Counted from the first letter of the stretch, positions 44,532 to 54,752 are shown. The stretch is 64,000 nt of DNA from Bradyrhizobium sp. WSM1417 (GCF_000515415.1 NZ_KI911783.1:7799831-7863830); one strand, 5' to 3'. The notes: generated by a model not told the origin, from the letters alone. Program-made: numbers and translations.

Positions 44532-45011
44532 TTAACGGCCCGGGCGCAGTTCCAGGCTCTCCAGACCCGCAGCGACGTTGAGGCCGACCTGGCCCTGCAC
44601 GCTGAGCGGCTGAAGCGCGATCGAATTGTTGGAGCCGCCGACCAGCACGTTGCCGCCGAGGCCGACGCCGACCGAGGCGCTGCCCTGGGCACCGGCATAG
44701 GTGCCGGCGAGGTCGCCCGGTCCGAGTCGGTTCACCGGCGCGAACACCCCCCACGCCAAAGCCGTCTCCTGAGTAATGCCGATATCCAGGCCGACCTTGC
44801 GAATGGTCGCGACGTAACGGTCGTCCGGCAAACCATCGACCCGCAGCACGCAGCCGAGATGGGTCACCGATCCAACGATGAAGCCCACGCTGGCGCCGCC
44901 GCGGCATTCGAGCACGCCCACCTGCACCATCCGAGACTGCGCGCTGGCGTCCGCAACGGAGGCAACGAGGCTCGCAACTGTGAGCCCGGCGAGGAGGAGT
45001 GAACGGCGCAT
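44532..45011 (-). CDS. DUF992 family exported protein
   Basis: A 159-residue exported protein: signal peptide (MRRSLLLAGLTVASLVASVADASA), then VQVGVLECRGGASVGFIVGSV and ITQETALAWGVFAPV, the DUF992 pattern. It has two cysteines in the first part of the mature chain. Glycine-rich C-terminal half (QGSASVGVGLGGNVLVGGSNN). Probably periplasmic; function unknown. ATG 45011 has GGAGA upstream. Confidence 0.85.
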   Translation of the reverse strand: MRRSLLLAGLTVASLVASVADASAQSRMVQVGVLECRGGASVGFIVGSVTHLGCVLRVDGLPDDRYVATIRKVGLDIGITQETALAWGVFAPVNRLGPGDLAGTYAGAQGSASVGVGLGGNVLVGGSNNSIALQPLSVQGQVGLNVAAGLESLELRPGR

Positions 45012-45131
45012 GAATGTCTCCGGCGATGAATGTGATGCGAGCAGAGAGAGCGCCCTACCCGTGATGCGCGATGGTCTATGCCACAATAGTTTTGAGGGGG
45101 CCAGATCGAACGCGTCTAAAAGCAAGTTCGC

Positions 45132-45310
45132 GGAGAGAGCCCCTCACCCCACCCTCTCCCCGTAAGAACGGGGCGAGGGAGTGAGAGATCGGCGCGCCCC
45201 TTACGATGAACAACGGCCAGGCGTTACTCAAACCTCTCCCCGCTCTTTTGCGGGGAGAGGTCGGATCGCTCTGGCGCGCAAGCGCGCCTGAGCGATCCGG
45301 GTGAGGGGCA
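45132..45310. repeat. Composite palindromic repeat between DUF992 and aminotransferase genes
   Basis: Two outer units (CCCTCTCCCCG-TAAGAA-CGGGGCGAGGG and CCTCTCCCCGC-TCTTTT-GCGGGGAGAGG), CTCACCCC arms and a hairpin (TCTGGCGCGCAAGCGCGCC). It fills most of the 400-base gap 45012-45411 and lies close to the aspC terminator. Confidence 0.85.
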
Positions 45311-45361
45311 TGGCAGAATGTCGGCCCGAGCAAAGTCCATCCGACTTCACTCATCGAACAC

Positions 45362-45390
45362 AAAAAAGGCCCGCTCGAAGCGGGCCTTTT
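45362..45390 (-). terminator. Rho-independent terminator of the aminotransferase gene
   Basis: AAGGCCCGCT-CGA-AGCGGGCCTT with a run of A on the plus strand, hence T on the minus strand, ~22 bases after the stop of the aspC-like gene. Confidence 0.92.
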
Positions 45391-45411
45391 CGATGTCTTG
45401 TCGCGACAGCC

Positions 45412-47139
<1,728 letters not shown>

Positions 47140-47790
47140 ATGTACAAGCTCTATTCGATGCAGCGCTCGGGCAACAGCTACAAGGTCCGCCTTGCGCTGG
47201 CGCTGCTGAACTTGCCTTACGAAGCGGTTGAGGTGGACATTCTGCGCGGCGAAAGCCGCACCCCGGATTTCCTGGCCAAGAACCCATCCGGCCAGGTGCC
47301 GCTGCTCGAGGTCGGCGACGATCGCTATCTCGCCGAGTCCAACGCCATCCTCTGGTACGTCGCCGTCGGCACGCCGCTCGCCCCGGAGAATCGCATTGAT
47401 CGCGCCGACGCGCTGCAATGGATGTTCTTCGAGCAGCACGCGCTGGAGCCGAACATCGGCGCGGCCTATTTCTGGCTGTCGCTGGTGAGGGGCGGCCGCG
47501 ACCTGCAGACTCATTCGCTGGAGGACTGGATGGAGCGCGGCTATGGCGCGCTCCAGGTGATGGAGAATCACCTCAAGACCAACGACTATTTTGCTGCGCG
47601 CCAGCTCACGGTCGCCGACATCGCGCTGTACGGCTATACCCACCTCGCGGACCGCTGCGACTTCGACCTCTCGACCTTCCCGGCGATCCGGGACTGGCTG
47701 AAGCGCGTGGAAGCGGCCCCCGGCTTCGTCGCCATGGACTGGCGGCCGGCCGACATCGAGGACCCCGCCAGCATCGCCGCTGGCGCCTGA
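47140..47790 (+). CDS. Glutathione S-transferase
   Basis: A 216-residue GST. The thioredoxin-like domain starts MYKLYSMQRSGNSYKVRLAL, with PSGQVPLLEVGDDRYLAESNAI for GSH binding; the helical domain carries AARQLTVADIALYGYTHLAD. ATG 47140 is the family start; the longer frame to 47008 is not GST-like. It resembles the GST at 30373 (same R-x-G-E-S-R-T-P motif), which suggests paralogues. Single gene. Confidence 0.88.
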   Translation: MYKLYSMQRSGNSYKVRLALALLNLPYEAVEVDILRGESRTPDFLAKNPSGQVPLLEVGDDRYLAESNAILWYVAVGTPLAPENRIDRADALQWMFFEQHALEPNIGAAYFWLSLVRGGRDLQTHSLEDWMERGYGALQVMENHLKTNDYFAARQLTVADIALYGYTHLADRCDFDLSTFPAIRDWLKRVEAAPGFVAMDWRPADIEDPASIAAGA

Positions 47791-47945
47791 GGGGCGATCC
47801 CGCTCTGGCGAATAGCGGGCATAACGGTCACCATTGCCGCAATCTCGCCATTTTAGCTCCACTGGCCGCCGCAATATTGCCGACTGCAACAGTGAAATTG
47901 TTCGATGTCGCGGGTGATTCGCTCGCGCGTTGAAGGATTTAGACC

Positions 47946-48122
47946 ATGATTCGGGCGTCCGGCACGGCAGGCTTTCAGGGCCCACCCGCTACCGTATCGT
48001 CTTCCCGGCTGGCCAATGCGGTCGCGGCTTCGCTCGCCGTCGCCGCGCTCTCGCTGTGCCTGATCGTCACCCTGACGGTGCTGTCCACCAAGGCGACCAT
48101 GGCGATGGGCCTGCCGGTCTGA
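47946..48122 (+). CDS. Small membrane protein (58 aa)
   Basis: A 58-codon frame from ATG 47946 with AAGGA eight bases upstream. The N-terminus is polar, and residues ~25-48 form one helix (AVAASLAVAALSLCLIVTLTVL) followed by a short tail (STKATMAMGLPV). Too short for most annotation cut-offs. Function unknown. It may be co-transcribed with the next tiny gene. Confidence 0.6.
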   Translation: MIRASGTAGFQGPPATVSSSRLANAVAASLAVAALSLCLIVTLTVLSTKATMAMGLPV

Positions 48123-48195
48123 TTCCCGCTTCATCCTGGACCCGCCTTCAAGGCGCCGCGTGGCCCGCGACGACTGGCATCGCGACAGGATTTCG

Positions 48196-48354
48196 ATGAA
48201 ATCACCTGTGGTCATCGTTGCAATCACCCTGACCGCGGCCATCCTGGTCGCGGCATCACTGTTGATCCTCGTCGGCACGCGCAAGGGCCAGGGGACGTCG
48301 ACGCTGAATGCGCCCGCGCTGCAACAACGTCTCAAGCACGCGCACTTGGTCTAA
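48196..48354 (+). CDS. Small membrane protein (52 aa)
   Basis: A 52-residue protein from ATG 48196 with AGGA upstream. One N-terminal helix (VVIVAITLTAAILVAASLLIL) is followed by a polar tail (GTRKGQGTSTLNAPALQQRLK). It could be a membrane-anchored or signal-type peptide. No family recognised. Confidence 0.6.
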   Translation: MKSPVVIVAITLTAAILVAASLLILVGTRKGQGTSTLNAPALQQRLKHAHLV

Positions 48355-48483
48355 AATCATCCGAAAGCTTTGCGCATGAGCCAAAGCGCACTTTAAGCAC
48401 ACCGCGCGAAACCGCATCGCAATGGCGCAATGTTCGGTCAGTGTTGCCGCCTTACCTCGTCCAGGGAGGAGCGAGACAGGCCC

Positions 48484-49296
48484 ATGCGGTTGGGATGGCG
48501 TGCGATCTCCGGTCCGGCGCTGACGGCAGCGACTTTGCTGCTGGCGATGTTTTTTGATCGCTTCGTCCCCGTTGCCTCGCCCGCGCCGCTGCTTGTCTGC
48601 ATCGTGGCGCTCGCCGGCGCGCTCTCGGGTCCCGCTTCCGCCGTCGCCAGCGCAGCCATCGCCGTCATCGGCGCGGCACTGCTGCTCCTCAGCCGGCACG
48701 GCGTTGCAGGCCTTAGCACGGCGGACATGATCCGGCTCGGCCTCCTGGCCGCGACGGCCGCGGGCACCGCAGGCATCACCGGCCTGATGCGCCAGCGGCT
48801 GCTCGGCACGTTCGCCGCCGAGCGCCGGAGCCACGCTATCGCCGCGCGGCTCTCGGCCGCGCTCGACCAGGTCGATATCGGCATCGTGCTGCTCGATGCC
48901 GAGACGCGCGCCGAATTCATCAACCGGGCGTTCCGCGATTATTTTGCAGTGCCGGACGACATCGCCGACGGCAAGCCGCCGTTCATCGCGCTGATGTATC
49001 ACGGCCGCGACACCGGCGCGTTCGAATTGCCCGAGGACGAGCTCGGCACCTTCATCGCACAGCGCATGGAGATGGTGCGGATCGGCGATGCCACGCCGAT
49101 CAACATCGCCTTGCGCAACGGCGAGGTGTTGCGCTTCGTCTGTGCCGCGCTGCCCGATGGCGGGCGCATGCTGAGCTACACGCCCGTGACCGACCTCGTG
49201 CGCCACACCGACGCGCCGTCCCGTGCCGACTACTACCGCTCGCTGCGCGATCCCGCGGGCCGCAAGCTGATCCGGTATCTGCGCGTCGCAGAGTGA
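48484..49296 (+). CDS. Membrane protein with C-terminal PAS domain
   Basis: A 270-residue protein. The N-terminal ~115 residues hold three to four helices (ALTAATLLLAMFF, LLVCIVALAGALSGPASAVASA, IAVIGAALLLLS, LGLLAATAAGTAGITGLM), a DUF4118-like layout. The rest is a PAS domain (LDQVDIGIVLLDAETRAEFINRAFRDYF), ending without a kinase or other output domain. It may be a sensory adaptor or a truncated sensor. ATG 48484 is the start just before the hydrophobic part. Confidence 0.75.
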   Translation: MRLGWRAISGPALTAATLLLAMFFDRFVPVASPAPLLVCIVALAGALSGPASAVASAAIAVIGAALLLLSRHGVAGLSTADMIRLGLLAATAAGTAGITGLMRQRLLGTFAAERRSHAIAARLSAALDQVDIGIVLLDAETRAEFINRAFRDYFAVPDDIADGKPPFIALMYHGRDTGAFELPEDELGTFIAQRMEMVRIGDATPINIALRNGEVLRFVCAALPDGGRMLSYTPVTDLVRHTDAPSRADYYRSLRDPAGRKLIRYLRVAE

Positions 49297-49362
49297 TACG
49301 CGATTGATCGGCACGCCCCTCATCACGTATGAAGGACGCCTCATCGCTCGCGGGAATTTCAG

Positions 49363-49818
49363 ATGTCGCTCACCATTCGCTCCGTCACGAGGCAAGACTA
49401 CGATCAATGGCTGCCGCTGTGGGACGGCTACAACGCCTTCTACGGCCGCTCCGGCCCGACCGCGCTCTCGCCCGAAATCACGCGCGCGACATGGCAGCGC
49501 TTTTTCGATGCCTATGAGCCGGTGCACGGATTGGTCGCCGAGAGCGACGGTCGCCTGCTCGGGATGACGAATTATCTCTTTCACCGCAGCACCACCGCGA
49601 TCGAGCCGTCCTGCTATTTGCAGGACCTGTTCACGACCGAGGCCGCACGCGGCAAGGGCGTCGGCTCGGCGCTGATCCACGGCGTCTACGAGCGCGCGAA
49701 GCTCGCAGGCTCTCCGCGCGTGTACTGGCAGACGCATGAGACCAACGTCACGGCGCAGCGCCTGTACGACAAGGTCGCCGAGCGTTCCGGGTTCATCGTC
49801 TATCGCAAGATCTTCTGA
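49363..49818 (+). CDS. GNAT family N-acetyltransferase
   Basis: A 151-residue GNAT close to the ribosomal-protein-type or small-molecule acetylases. N-terminal SLTIRSVTRQDYDQWLPLW, the acetyl-CoA loop AARGKGVGSALIHGVYERA, and motif B (TAQRLYDKVAERSGFIVY). Single gene. Substrate unknown. Confidence 0.88.
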   Translation: MSLTIRSVTRQDYDQWLPLWDGYNAFYGRSGPTALSPEITRATWQRFFDAYEPVHGLVAESDGRLLGMTNYLFHRSTTAIEPSCYLQDLFTTEAARGKGVGSALIHGVYERAKLAGSPRVYWQTHETNVTAQRLYDKVAERSGFIVYRKIF

Positions 49819-49932
49819 TCCTCGCGATCGCGACGCCTGTGGATAACTCTGCCTGTCACCTGCGCGTAACATAGCGGGACTAGGCTGCAGCTGCGTCTGG
49901 TCAGCCCCCCGTCACCGATCAAGCGCCCCAAA

Positions 49933-49977
49933 GCGGTCCCCGTCAGTCGCCGCGTCTGACAGGGGCCGCATTTTTTT
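49933..49977 (+). terminator. Strong rho-independent terminator after the GNAT gene
   Basis: GCGGTCCC and GTCAG pair with CTGAC and GGGGCCGC around a 9-base loop with one internal mismatch, followed by seven T. It lies 115 bases after the GNAT stop and could also end a short independent RNA from 49860-49977. Confidence 0.85.
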
Positions 49978-50094
49978 GTCGGCAGTTGTTGTCCGCAGTT
50001 CCTTGTCAGCATGGCAGCAACGCGGCGCACGGCTTGCTGCGGCGGCGCACCGCAGTCACAATGCGTCCCTGCCCATCTCCGACAGGGATCTCCC

Positions 50095-51036
50095 ATGGAA
50101 ATTCGTAATCTCGGCGCCTCCGGCCTGCGCGTGTCTGCGGTCGGCCTCGGCTGCAACAATTTCGGCCAGCGCACGGACCTGGAGACCTCGCGCAAGGTGA
50201 TCCATCGCGCGCTCGATCTCGGCATCACGCTGTTCGACACCGCCGACATCTATGCCGGCATGGGCGGTTCGGAAACGGTGCTCGGCGCCGTGCTCGGCGA
50301 CCGCCGCAAGGATATCGTGCTCGCCACCAAATTCTCCAAGCCGATGGCGGCCGACGGAACCAAGCAGGGCGCTTCGCGCCGCTACATCATGAACGCAGTC
50401 GAGGCGAGCCTGACGCGGCTCAAGACCGACTATATCGATCTCTATCAGCAGCACGATTACGACCCGCTGACGCCGATGGAGGAGACGCTGCGCGCGCTCG
50501 ACGATCTCATCCATCAGGGCAAGGTGCGCTACATCGGCAATTCCAATTTTCCGGCTTGGCGCCTGGCGGAAGCCGAGTTCACCGCACGCGCGATGAATGT
50601 CAGCCGCTTCGTCTCCTGCCAGGACGAATACAGCCTGCTGGTGCGCGACATCGAAAAGGACCTGCTGCCGGCCGCACAAGAGTACAAGCTCGGCCTCCTG
50701 CCGTTCTTCCCGCTCGCAAGTGGGCTCCTCACCGGCAAGTACCAGCGCGGCGCGGCCGCCCCGACCGATACGCGCTTCGGCAAGGTACCGGCGCTACGCG
50801 ACCGCTACGTCACGCCGCGCAACGAGGACATCGTCGAGAAGCTCACGGCCTTCGCGAAGGCGCGCGGCCACAGCATGCTCGAGCTCGCCTTCTCCTGGCT
50901 CGCCGCGCGCCCGCAAGTGTCGAGCGTGATTGCCGGCGCCACCCGCGTCGAGCAGGTCGAGGAGAACGTGAAGGCGATTGCGTGGAAGCTCGGTGCGGAG
51001 GAGATGGCGGAAATCGACAAGATCACGCTGGGCTGA
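50095..51036 (+). CDS. Aldo/keto reductase
   Basis: A 313-residue NADPH-dependent (beta/alpha)8 reductase. Catalytic tetrad by motif: Asp and Tyr in LFDTADIYAGMGGSE, Lys in LATKFSK, His in YQQHDYDP; cofactor-binding SVIAGATRVEQVEENV near the C-terminus. It reduces aldehydes or ketones in the cytoplasm. The ATG at 50095 gives the family start (MEIRNLGASGLRVS). Substrate unknown. It converges on the heme monooxygenase-like gene with 18 bases between stops. Confidence 0.92.
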   Translation: MEIRNLGASGLRVSAVGLGCNNFGQRTDLETSRKVIHRALDLGITLFDTADIYAGMGGSETVLGAVLGDRRKDIVLATKFSKPMAADGTKQGASRRYIMNAVEASLTRLKTDYIDLYQQHDYDPLTPMEETLRALDDLIHQGKVRYIGNSNFPAWRLAEAEFTARAMNVSRFVSCQDEYSLLVRDIEKDLLPAAQEYKLGLLPFFPLASGLLTGKYQRGAAAPTDTRFGKVPALRDRYVTPRNEDIVEKLTAFAKARGHSMLELAFSWLAARPQVSSVIAGATRVEQVEENVKAIAWKLGAEEMAEIDKITLG

Positions 51037-51054
51037 TCGTTGCGGCGTGGCGCG

Positions 51055-51378
51055 CTACTTGGCGCCGCGCCCCACCGTCTGCATCACCTCGAAGCCCTCG
51101 AACTGGGGATGGCCGAGATAGGTCGGCTTGGTGTCGCCGGCCCGCGCATGCGCGGCGCGAAAAGCATCCGACTTGGTCCAGGCCTCGAACGCCGCATGGT
51201 TCGCCCACACCGTGTGCGAGGCGTACAGCGTGTGGTCCTCGAGCTCGGGGCCGCGCAGCAGATGAAACTCGACGAAGCCCGGCACCTTGTCCAAATGAGT
51301 ATCGCGCGAAAGCCAGACCTGCTCGAAAGCGGCCTCGGAGCCCTTGGCGACGCGGAAGCGGTTCATGGCGATGTACAT
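51055..51378 (-). CDS. IsdG/HmuQ-like heme-degrading monooxygenase (ABM domain)
   Basis: A 107-residue ferredoxin-like ABM-domain protein. The heme-oxygenase triad of the IsdG type fits by position: Asn6 (MYIAMNRF), Trp67 (FEAWTKS) and His77 (FRAAHARA). The segment FEQVWLSRDTHLDKVPGFVEFHLLRGPE is typical of rhizobial HmuQ/HmuD enzymes, which open heme and release iron. The ATG at 51378 has AGGAG upstream; the frame extends 13 codons further. No heme-uptake genes (hmu) are adjacent here, so it could be a solitary paralogue. Confidence 0.75.
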   Translation of the reverse strand: MYIAMNRFRVAKGSEAAFEQVWLSRDTHLDKVPGFVEFHLLRGPELEDHTLYASHTVWANHAAFEAWTKSDAFRAAHARAGDTKPTYLGHPQFEGFEVMQTVGRGAK

Positions 51379-51411
51379 GGGGATGGTCTCCTGATGTTCG
51401 GCTGATGATGT

Positions 51412-51453
51412 CGTCATTCCAGGACGCGCCGCAAGGCGCGGGCCCGGAATCGC
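51412..51453. repeat. Short dispersed repeat with palindromic core
   Basis: CGTCATTCCAGGACGCGCC-GCAA-GGCGCGGGCCCGGAATCGC, a fragment of a dispersed repeat recalled from Bradyrhizobium genomes. It sits just upstream of the heme monooxygenase-like gene and next to the DUF1501 stop. Confidence 0.6.
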
Positions 51454-51455
51454 AG

Positions 51456-52673
51456 TTAAGTAACCAGCCCCTTCATCGGCCGTGCTCCCGCGCTGTCCGG
51501 AAACACTGTCTCGGCCAGCGCGCGATCGGACAGGCCGAACTGGTCCTGCAGCACACCCTTGATCACGGAGCGCAGATCGGTGGTGGGCTTGAGATCGCGG
51601 GCCTCGAAGAGGTTGGCGGGCTTGAGGCCGGGCCAGTCGGCGATGACGCGGCCGCCCTTCACCGCGCCGCCGGCGAGCAGCGCGATCGTTCCGGTGCCGT
51701 GATCGGTGCCGTCGGTGCCGTTGATGCGCGCGGTGCGGCCGAATTCGGTGGCGACCACCACGACGGTGTCTCGCCAGCGTTCCCCTAAGCCGCTTTCGAA
51801 TTCAGCGAGCGCGCCGTCGAGCCCGCCGAGCAGGAATGCGAGGCGACCGACAGGGCCGCCTTCATTGGCGTGCGTGTCCCAGCCATCGAACGCGAGCGCC
51901 GCGATGCGCGGGCCGTCGTCGGACGCCATCAGTTTTGCGGCGCCGCGCGCGACCTGCCGCATCTGTGCGACCGCATTGCCGGGCTTCGGCTTCATGTCGT
52001 CGCCGCTCGCGGCCTTCTCGAGCTGAAGGCCCTGCGACAGCACGGCCGCCAGCGTGGGATCGCGATGACGGTAGAGCTCGACCAGACGCATCGCGGTGTC
52101 GTCATCGGCTTGCGGCAAAGCCACCGGCGCCCAGCCGACGGTCGGCGCATTGCCGCGCAGCACCAACGGCGTGGTGGGGCCGACGGCAAGAGCACTCGAC
52201 ACCCGCTCGCCGCGCGGCAGCGCCTCCAGCGCGCGGTTGAGCCAGCCGGATTGCACGCGACCGGGTCCGGCATAGCCGCTTTCGAGCACGTCCTGGCCGT
52301 CGAAATGCGAGCGGTCGCGATAAGGCGTCGCGACCGCATGGATCACCGCGGCGTGGCTGTCGCGATACATGCGCGCGAACTCGGGCATGGCCGGATGCAG
52401 CGCAAAGAAGGAGTCGAGCATGATCGCGGGATGCGCGCCGTCCGCCGTGAGCGCGATCGCCCCGTGCAGGCCGGCGTAATCGGGATCGCCGACCGGTGCG
52501 ACGGTCGAGAGCCCGTCAAGCGCGCCGCGCAGGATCACCACGATCAGCCGGGGATCGCGGCCGTCCGCGGCGCGCGCGAATTTCGGCAAGTAAGCCCACG
52601 CCGCGAAGGAGGCGCCGCCGAGCAGGAGGCCGCGGCGCGAGGTGAGGAGCCGGTTCTCGACGCAGTCGATCAT
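51456..52673 (-). CDS. DUF1501 family Tat-exported protein
   Basis: A 405-residue protein of the DUF1501 family (sulfatase/alkaline-phosphatase-like fold). A Tat-type signal is visible (SRRGLLLGGASFAAWAYLPKFARA), and the mature part has FDGWDTHANEGG and VVVVATEFGRTARINGTDGTDHGTG, the family hallmark. Usually periplasmic. Of three tandem ATGs, 52673 gives proper spacing to AGAGGAG. The gene is coupled to the DUF1800 gene upstream, a common pairing (established). Enzymatic role unknown. Confidence 0.88.
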   Translation of the reverse strand: MIDCVENRLLTSRRGLLLGGASFAAWAYLPKFARAADGRDPRLIVVILRGALDGLSTVAPVGDPDYAGLHGAIALTADGAHPAIMLDSFFALHPAMPEFARMYRDSHAAVIHAVATPYRDRSHFDGQDVLESGYAGPGRVQSGWLNRALEALPRGERVSSALAVGPTTPLVLRGNAPTVGWAPVALPQADDDTAMRLVELYRHRDPTLAAVLSQGLQLEKAASGDDMKPKPGNAVAQMRQVARGAAKLMASDDGPRIAALAFDGWDTHANEGGPVGRLAFLLGGLDGALAEFESGLGERWRDTVVVVATEFGRTARINGTDGTDHGTGTIALLAGGAVKGGRVIADWPGLKPANLFEARDLKPTTDLRSVIKGVLQDQFGLSDRALAETVFPDSAGARPMKGLVT

Positions 52674-52675
52674 CA

Positions 52676-54265
52676 TCATCTCCTCTGCATTTCCGGCGAC
52701 ATCAACAGCAGCGCCAGTGCCTGCTGCCGCGACTCCGCCCGCTCGATGGTGCGCCGCGTTTCGATCGAGGCCGCATCTGCGGTGGCAAATTCCAACAGAT
52801 CGAGCGGATCGATGTTGGGCCCGAGCCGCGCGCCCATTTGCGCGGCAATGTCGAGCCGGAGCTTGATGCCTTCGGGCGCAGCCCAGGCGGCGCTGGTATC
52901 GGCGAAACCATTCGGGCCGGCCGGCGACCACAGCGGCTGGCCCAGCAGATTGAGGTTGTTGAGATAGGCGCCGGGATCCTCCGGCACGCGCGCGAGCAGC
53001 CGGCCGCTCGCGACCAGGAAATCGTAGGGGCTCCGCATCTTCGTCAGCGGCGCCTTCCACGCCTCGTCGGAATCGACCAGTGCGGTTGCGAGTGCCTTGA
53101 GATCCCCGTCGGTCTTGATGAAGACGTCGCGCAATCGCGCCACCAGCGCCGGCGGCGGATCGTCTGCGACGAAATGGCGGACGAATTTGGTGGCGATGAA
53201 ATTCGCGGTCGAAGGATGGCGTGCGATGTCCGCGAGCGCGGCTTCGCCTTGCGCAAGGCCGGTCGGCTCGTAGGTCTTGCCGAGCAGCATTTGCGGCCCG
53301 GGCTGGTGCGCATTGACGTTGAACACGAATGAACCGGGCGCTCCCAGCTGTCCCTGCCGGCCGGCAAAGGTCCAGCCGGTGATGATGCGCGCGAGCGAGG
53401 TGACGTCGTCCTGCGTGTAGCCGCCGCCAACGCCGAGCGTGTGCAGCTCCATGATCTCGCGCGCGAGATTTTCGTTCAGCCCGCGCTTGCGGTTCTGGCC
53501 CGCGCGCGAGTCCGGTCCGAGCGATTGCTGGTTGTCGAGGAAGAACAGCATCGCCGGATGCTGCTCCACCGCTTTCAGCATGTCGGCGAAACGCCCGAGC
53601 ACATGCGGCCTGATCGCCTCGCGCTCGAACGCGCCGGCCCATATCCGTGCCAGCTCGCCCTTGCTGGCGGAGATGCAGAAATGGTTGGACCAGAACACGA
53701 CCAGACGTTCGGTGAAGCCGCATTCGACCAGGGTCGCGCGCTGCAATCGCGCCAACGCCTCGGCGCGAAAGGTTTTTTGGATGACGTTGAGCGGCTGCGG
53801 GGCGGGTTTTGCGGCAGCCGGCGCCGCCGCGTTAGGCTGCATGCTGTCCGGCTTGGCCATATTGTCCGCCGGCTTATTGTCAGCAGGCTTGTTGTCAGTA
53901 GGTTTGGCCTCGGCCATCTGGCCGGCGATCTCGGTTGCCACGGCGTTCAGCGAGAGATTGCGGCGCGGTCCGGGCTTCTGATCGGCCGGCGCTTGCGACG
54001 GCGCCTCGGCCGGCGCGCCGGCTTTGGCGGCGGCCTCGCGCGCCTGCTTGACCTGATCCTGATAGGCGAACACGGCCTGCCCGAGCTGCGGCGCGGATTG
54101 CAGGCCCGGAGCCTCCAGCAGCACAGCGTTGGGACGAGCGAGTTCCGCCTTCACAAAACCGCGAGGATCGGAGGCCGCGTTGATGAGATCGCCGGATGCG
54201 CCGCCGCGGGCGCCGAAGCCGAAACGGTTGAGCGCGACGAGCGCGGCTTGCGAATCGCGGTTCAT
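52676..54265 (-). CDS. DUF1800 family protein
   Basis: A 529-residue member of DUF1800, which usually partners with DUF1501. Visible: NRFGFGARGG near the N-terminus, a Pro/Ala-rich stretch with a short repeat (PTDNKPADNKPADN) at ~123-136, LVVFWSNHFCIS, NENLAREIMELHTLGVGGGYTQDDVTSLARIITGWT and KFVRHFVADDPP. No clear signal peptide is seen. The stop codon overlaps the start cluster of the DUF1501 gene (TGA within ATGATGATG), so the two are translationally coupled. Function unknown. Confidence 0.88.
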   Translation of the reverse strand: MNRDSQAALVALNRFGFGARGGASGDLINAASDPRGFVKAELARPNAVLLEAPGLQSAPQLGQAVFAYQDQVKQAREAAAKAGAPAEAPSQAPADQKPGPRRNLSLNAVATEIAGQMAEAKPTDNKPADNKPADNMAKPDSMQPNAAAPAAAKPAPQPLNVIQKTFRAEALARLQRATLVECGFTERLVVFWSNHFCISASKGELARIWAGAFEREAIRPHVLGRFADMLKAVEQHPAMLFFLDNQQSLGPDSRAGQNRKRGLNENLAREIMELHTLGVGGGYTQDDVTSLARIITGWTFAGRQGQLGAPGSFVFNVNAHQPGPQMLLGKTYEPTGLAQGEAALADIARHPSTANFIATKFVRHFVADDPPPALVARLRDVFIKTDGDLKALATALVDSDEAWKAPLTKMRSPYDFLVASGRLLARVPEDPGAYLNNLNLLGQPLWSPAGPNGFADTSAAWAAPEGIKLRLDIAAQMGARLGPNIDPLDLLEFATADAASIETRRTIERAESRQQALALLLMSPEMQRR

Positions 54266-54379
54266 CGATATGTCCTTCGCGCGTTGCCAACCGCTTTCCT
54301 GATACGTGCGCGAGGCCTAATATACCGCAGCGGGAGATGAACCCGGCATGAAAATGACAGCACAGCTTTTGCGCAAATC

Positions 54380-54592
54380 ATGACAAATCCGCGAGAAATC
54401 CCAGTACAAGAACCGCGCCGCCTCGCCTGCTCCCGCTGCGGCGCCGAGTTCGGCTGCGACCTCTCAGGCACCTGCTGGTGCGCCGAAGAAACAGCGCGGC
54501 TGCCGATGCCGGTCAAGGGCGAGGATTGTTTGTGCCGGGCTTGCCTACGCGAGGCGGCGGCGATGCGTAGCGCGGATGGAGCGCAAGCGTAA
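54380..54592 (+). CDS. Cysteine-rich CWC family protein
   Basis: A 70-residue protein with seven cysteines in the order LACSRCGAEFGCDLSGTCWCAEE and GEDCLCRACL, the Cys-rich CWC pattern. Probably binds zinc or another metal as a small structural domain. It is divergent from the DUF1800 gene. Function unknown. Confidence 0.82.
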   Translation: MTNPREIPVQEPRRLACSRCGAEFGCDLSGTCWCAEETARLPMPVKGEDCLCRACLREAAAMRSADGAQA

Positions 54593-54593
54593 T

Positions 54594-54734
54594 CCTCCGC
54601 GTCGTCCTGGCGAAAGCCAGGACCCATTCTCCCAGGGGGTTGTTTGGCGAAGACTCGTCGTTCGGAACATCTACCGAGCGCTATCGATGGATTCCGCGGT
54701 ATGGGTCCTGGCTTTCGCCAGGACGACGCTGAGG
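54594..54734. repeat. Long inverted repeat (34-bp arms, one mismatch)
   Basis: Arms CCTCCGCGTCGTCCTGG... at 54594-54627 and the matching complement at 54701-54734 enclose 73 bases. The innermost 29 bp of each arm are perfect. Each arm contains the smaller palindrome GTCCTGGC-GAAA-GCCAGGAC. This is a dispersed repeat type known from Bradyrhizobium intergenic DNA (recalled), filling the gap between the CWC gene and the GST gene. Confidence 0.8.
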
Positions 54735-54752
54735 AGAGACAGCTCGCGACAA

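Noticed and set aside
44380..44907. N-terminal extension of the EF-G-like frame
   Set aside because: The extension is Arg-rich and unlike EF-G, and ATG 44379 has a perfect AAGGAGG site.
49838..49846. Replication origin at a perfect DnaA box
   Set aside because: A single box without an AT-rich unwinding region, dnaA or other boxes.
52674..53723. Long upstream extension of the DUF1501 frame
   Set aside because: It is the shifted reading of the DUF1800 gene. The Tat signal and ribosome site mark the start at 52673.
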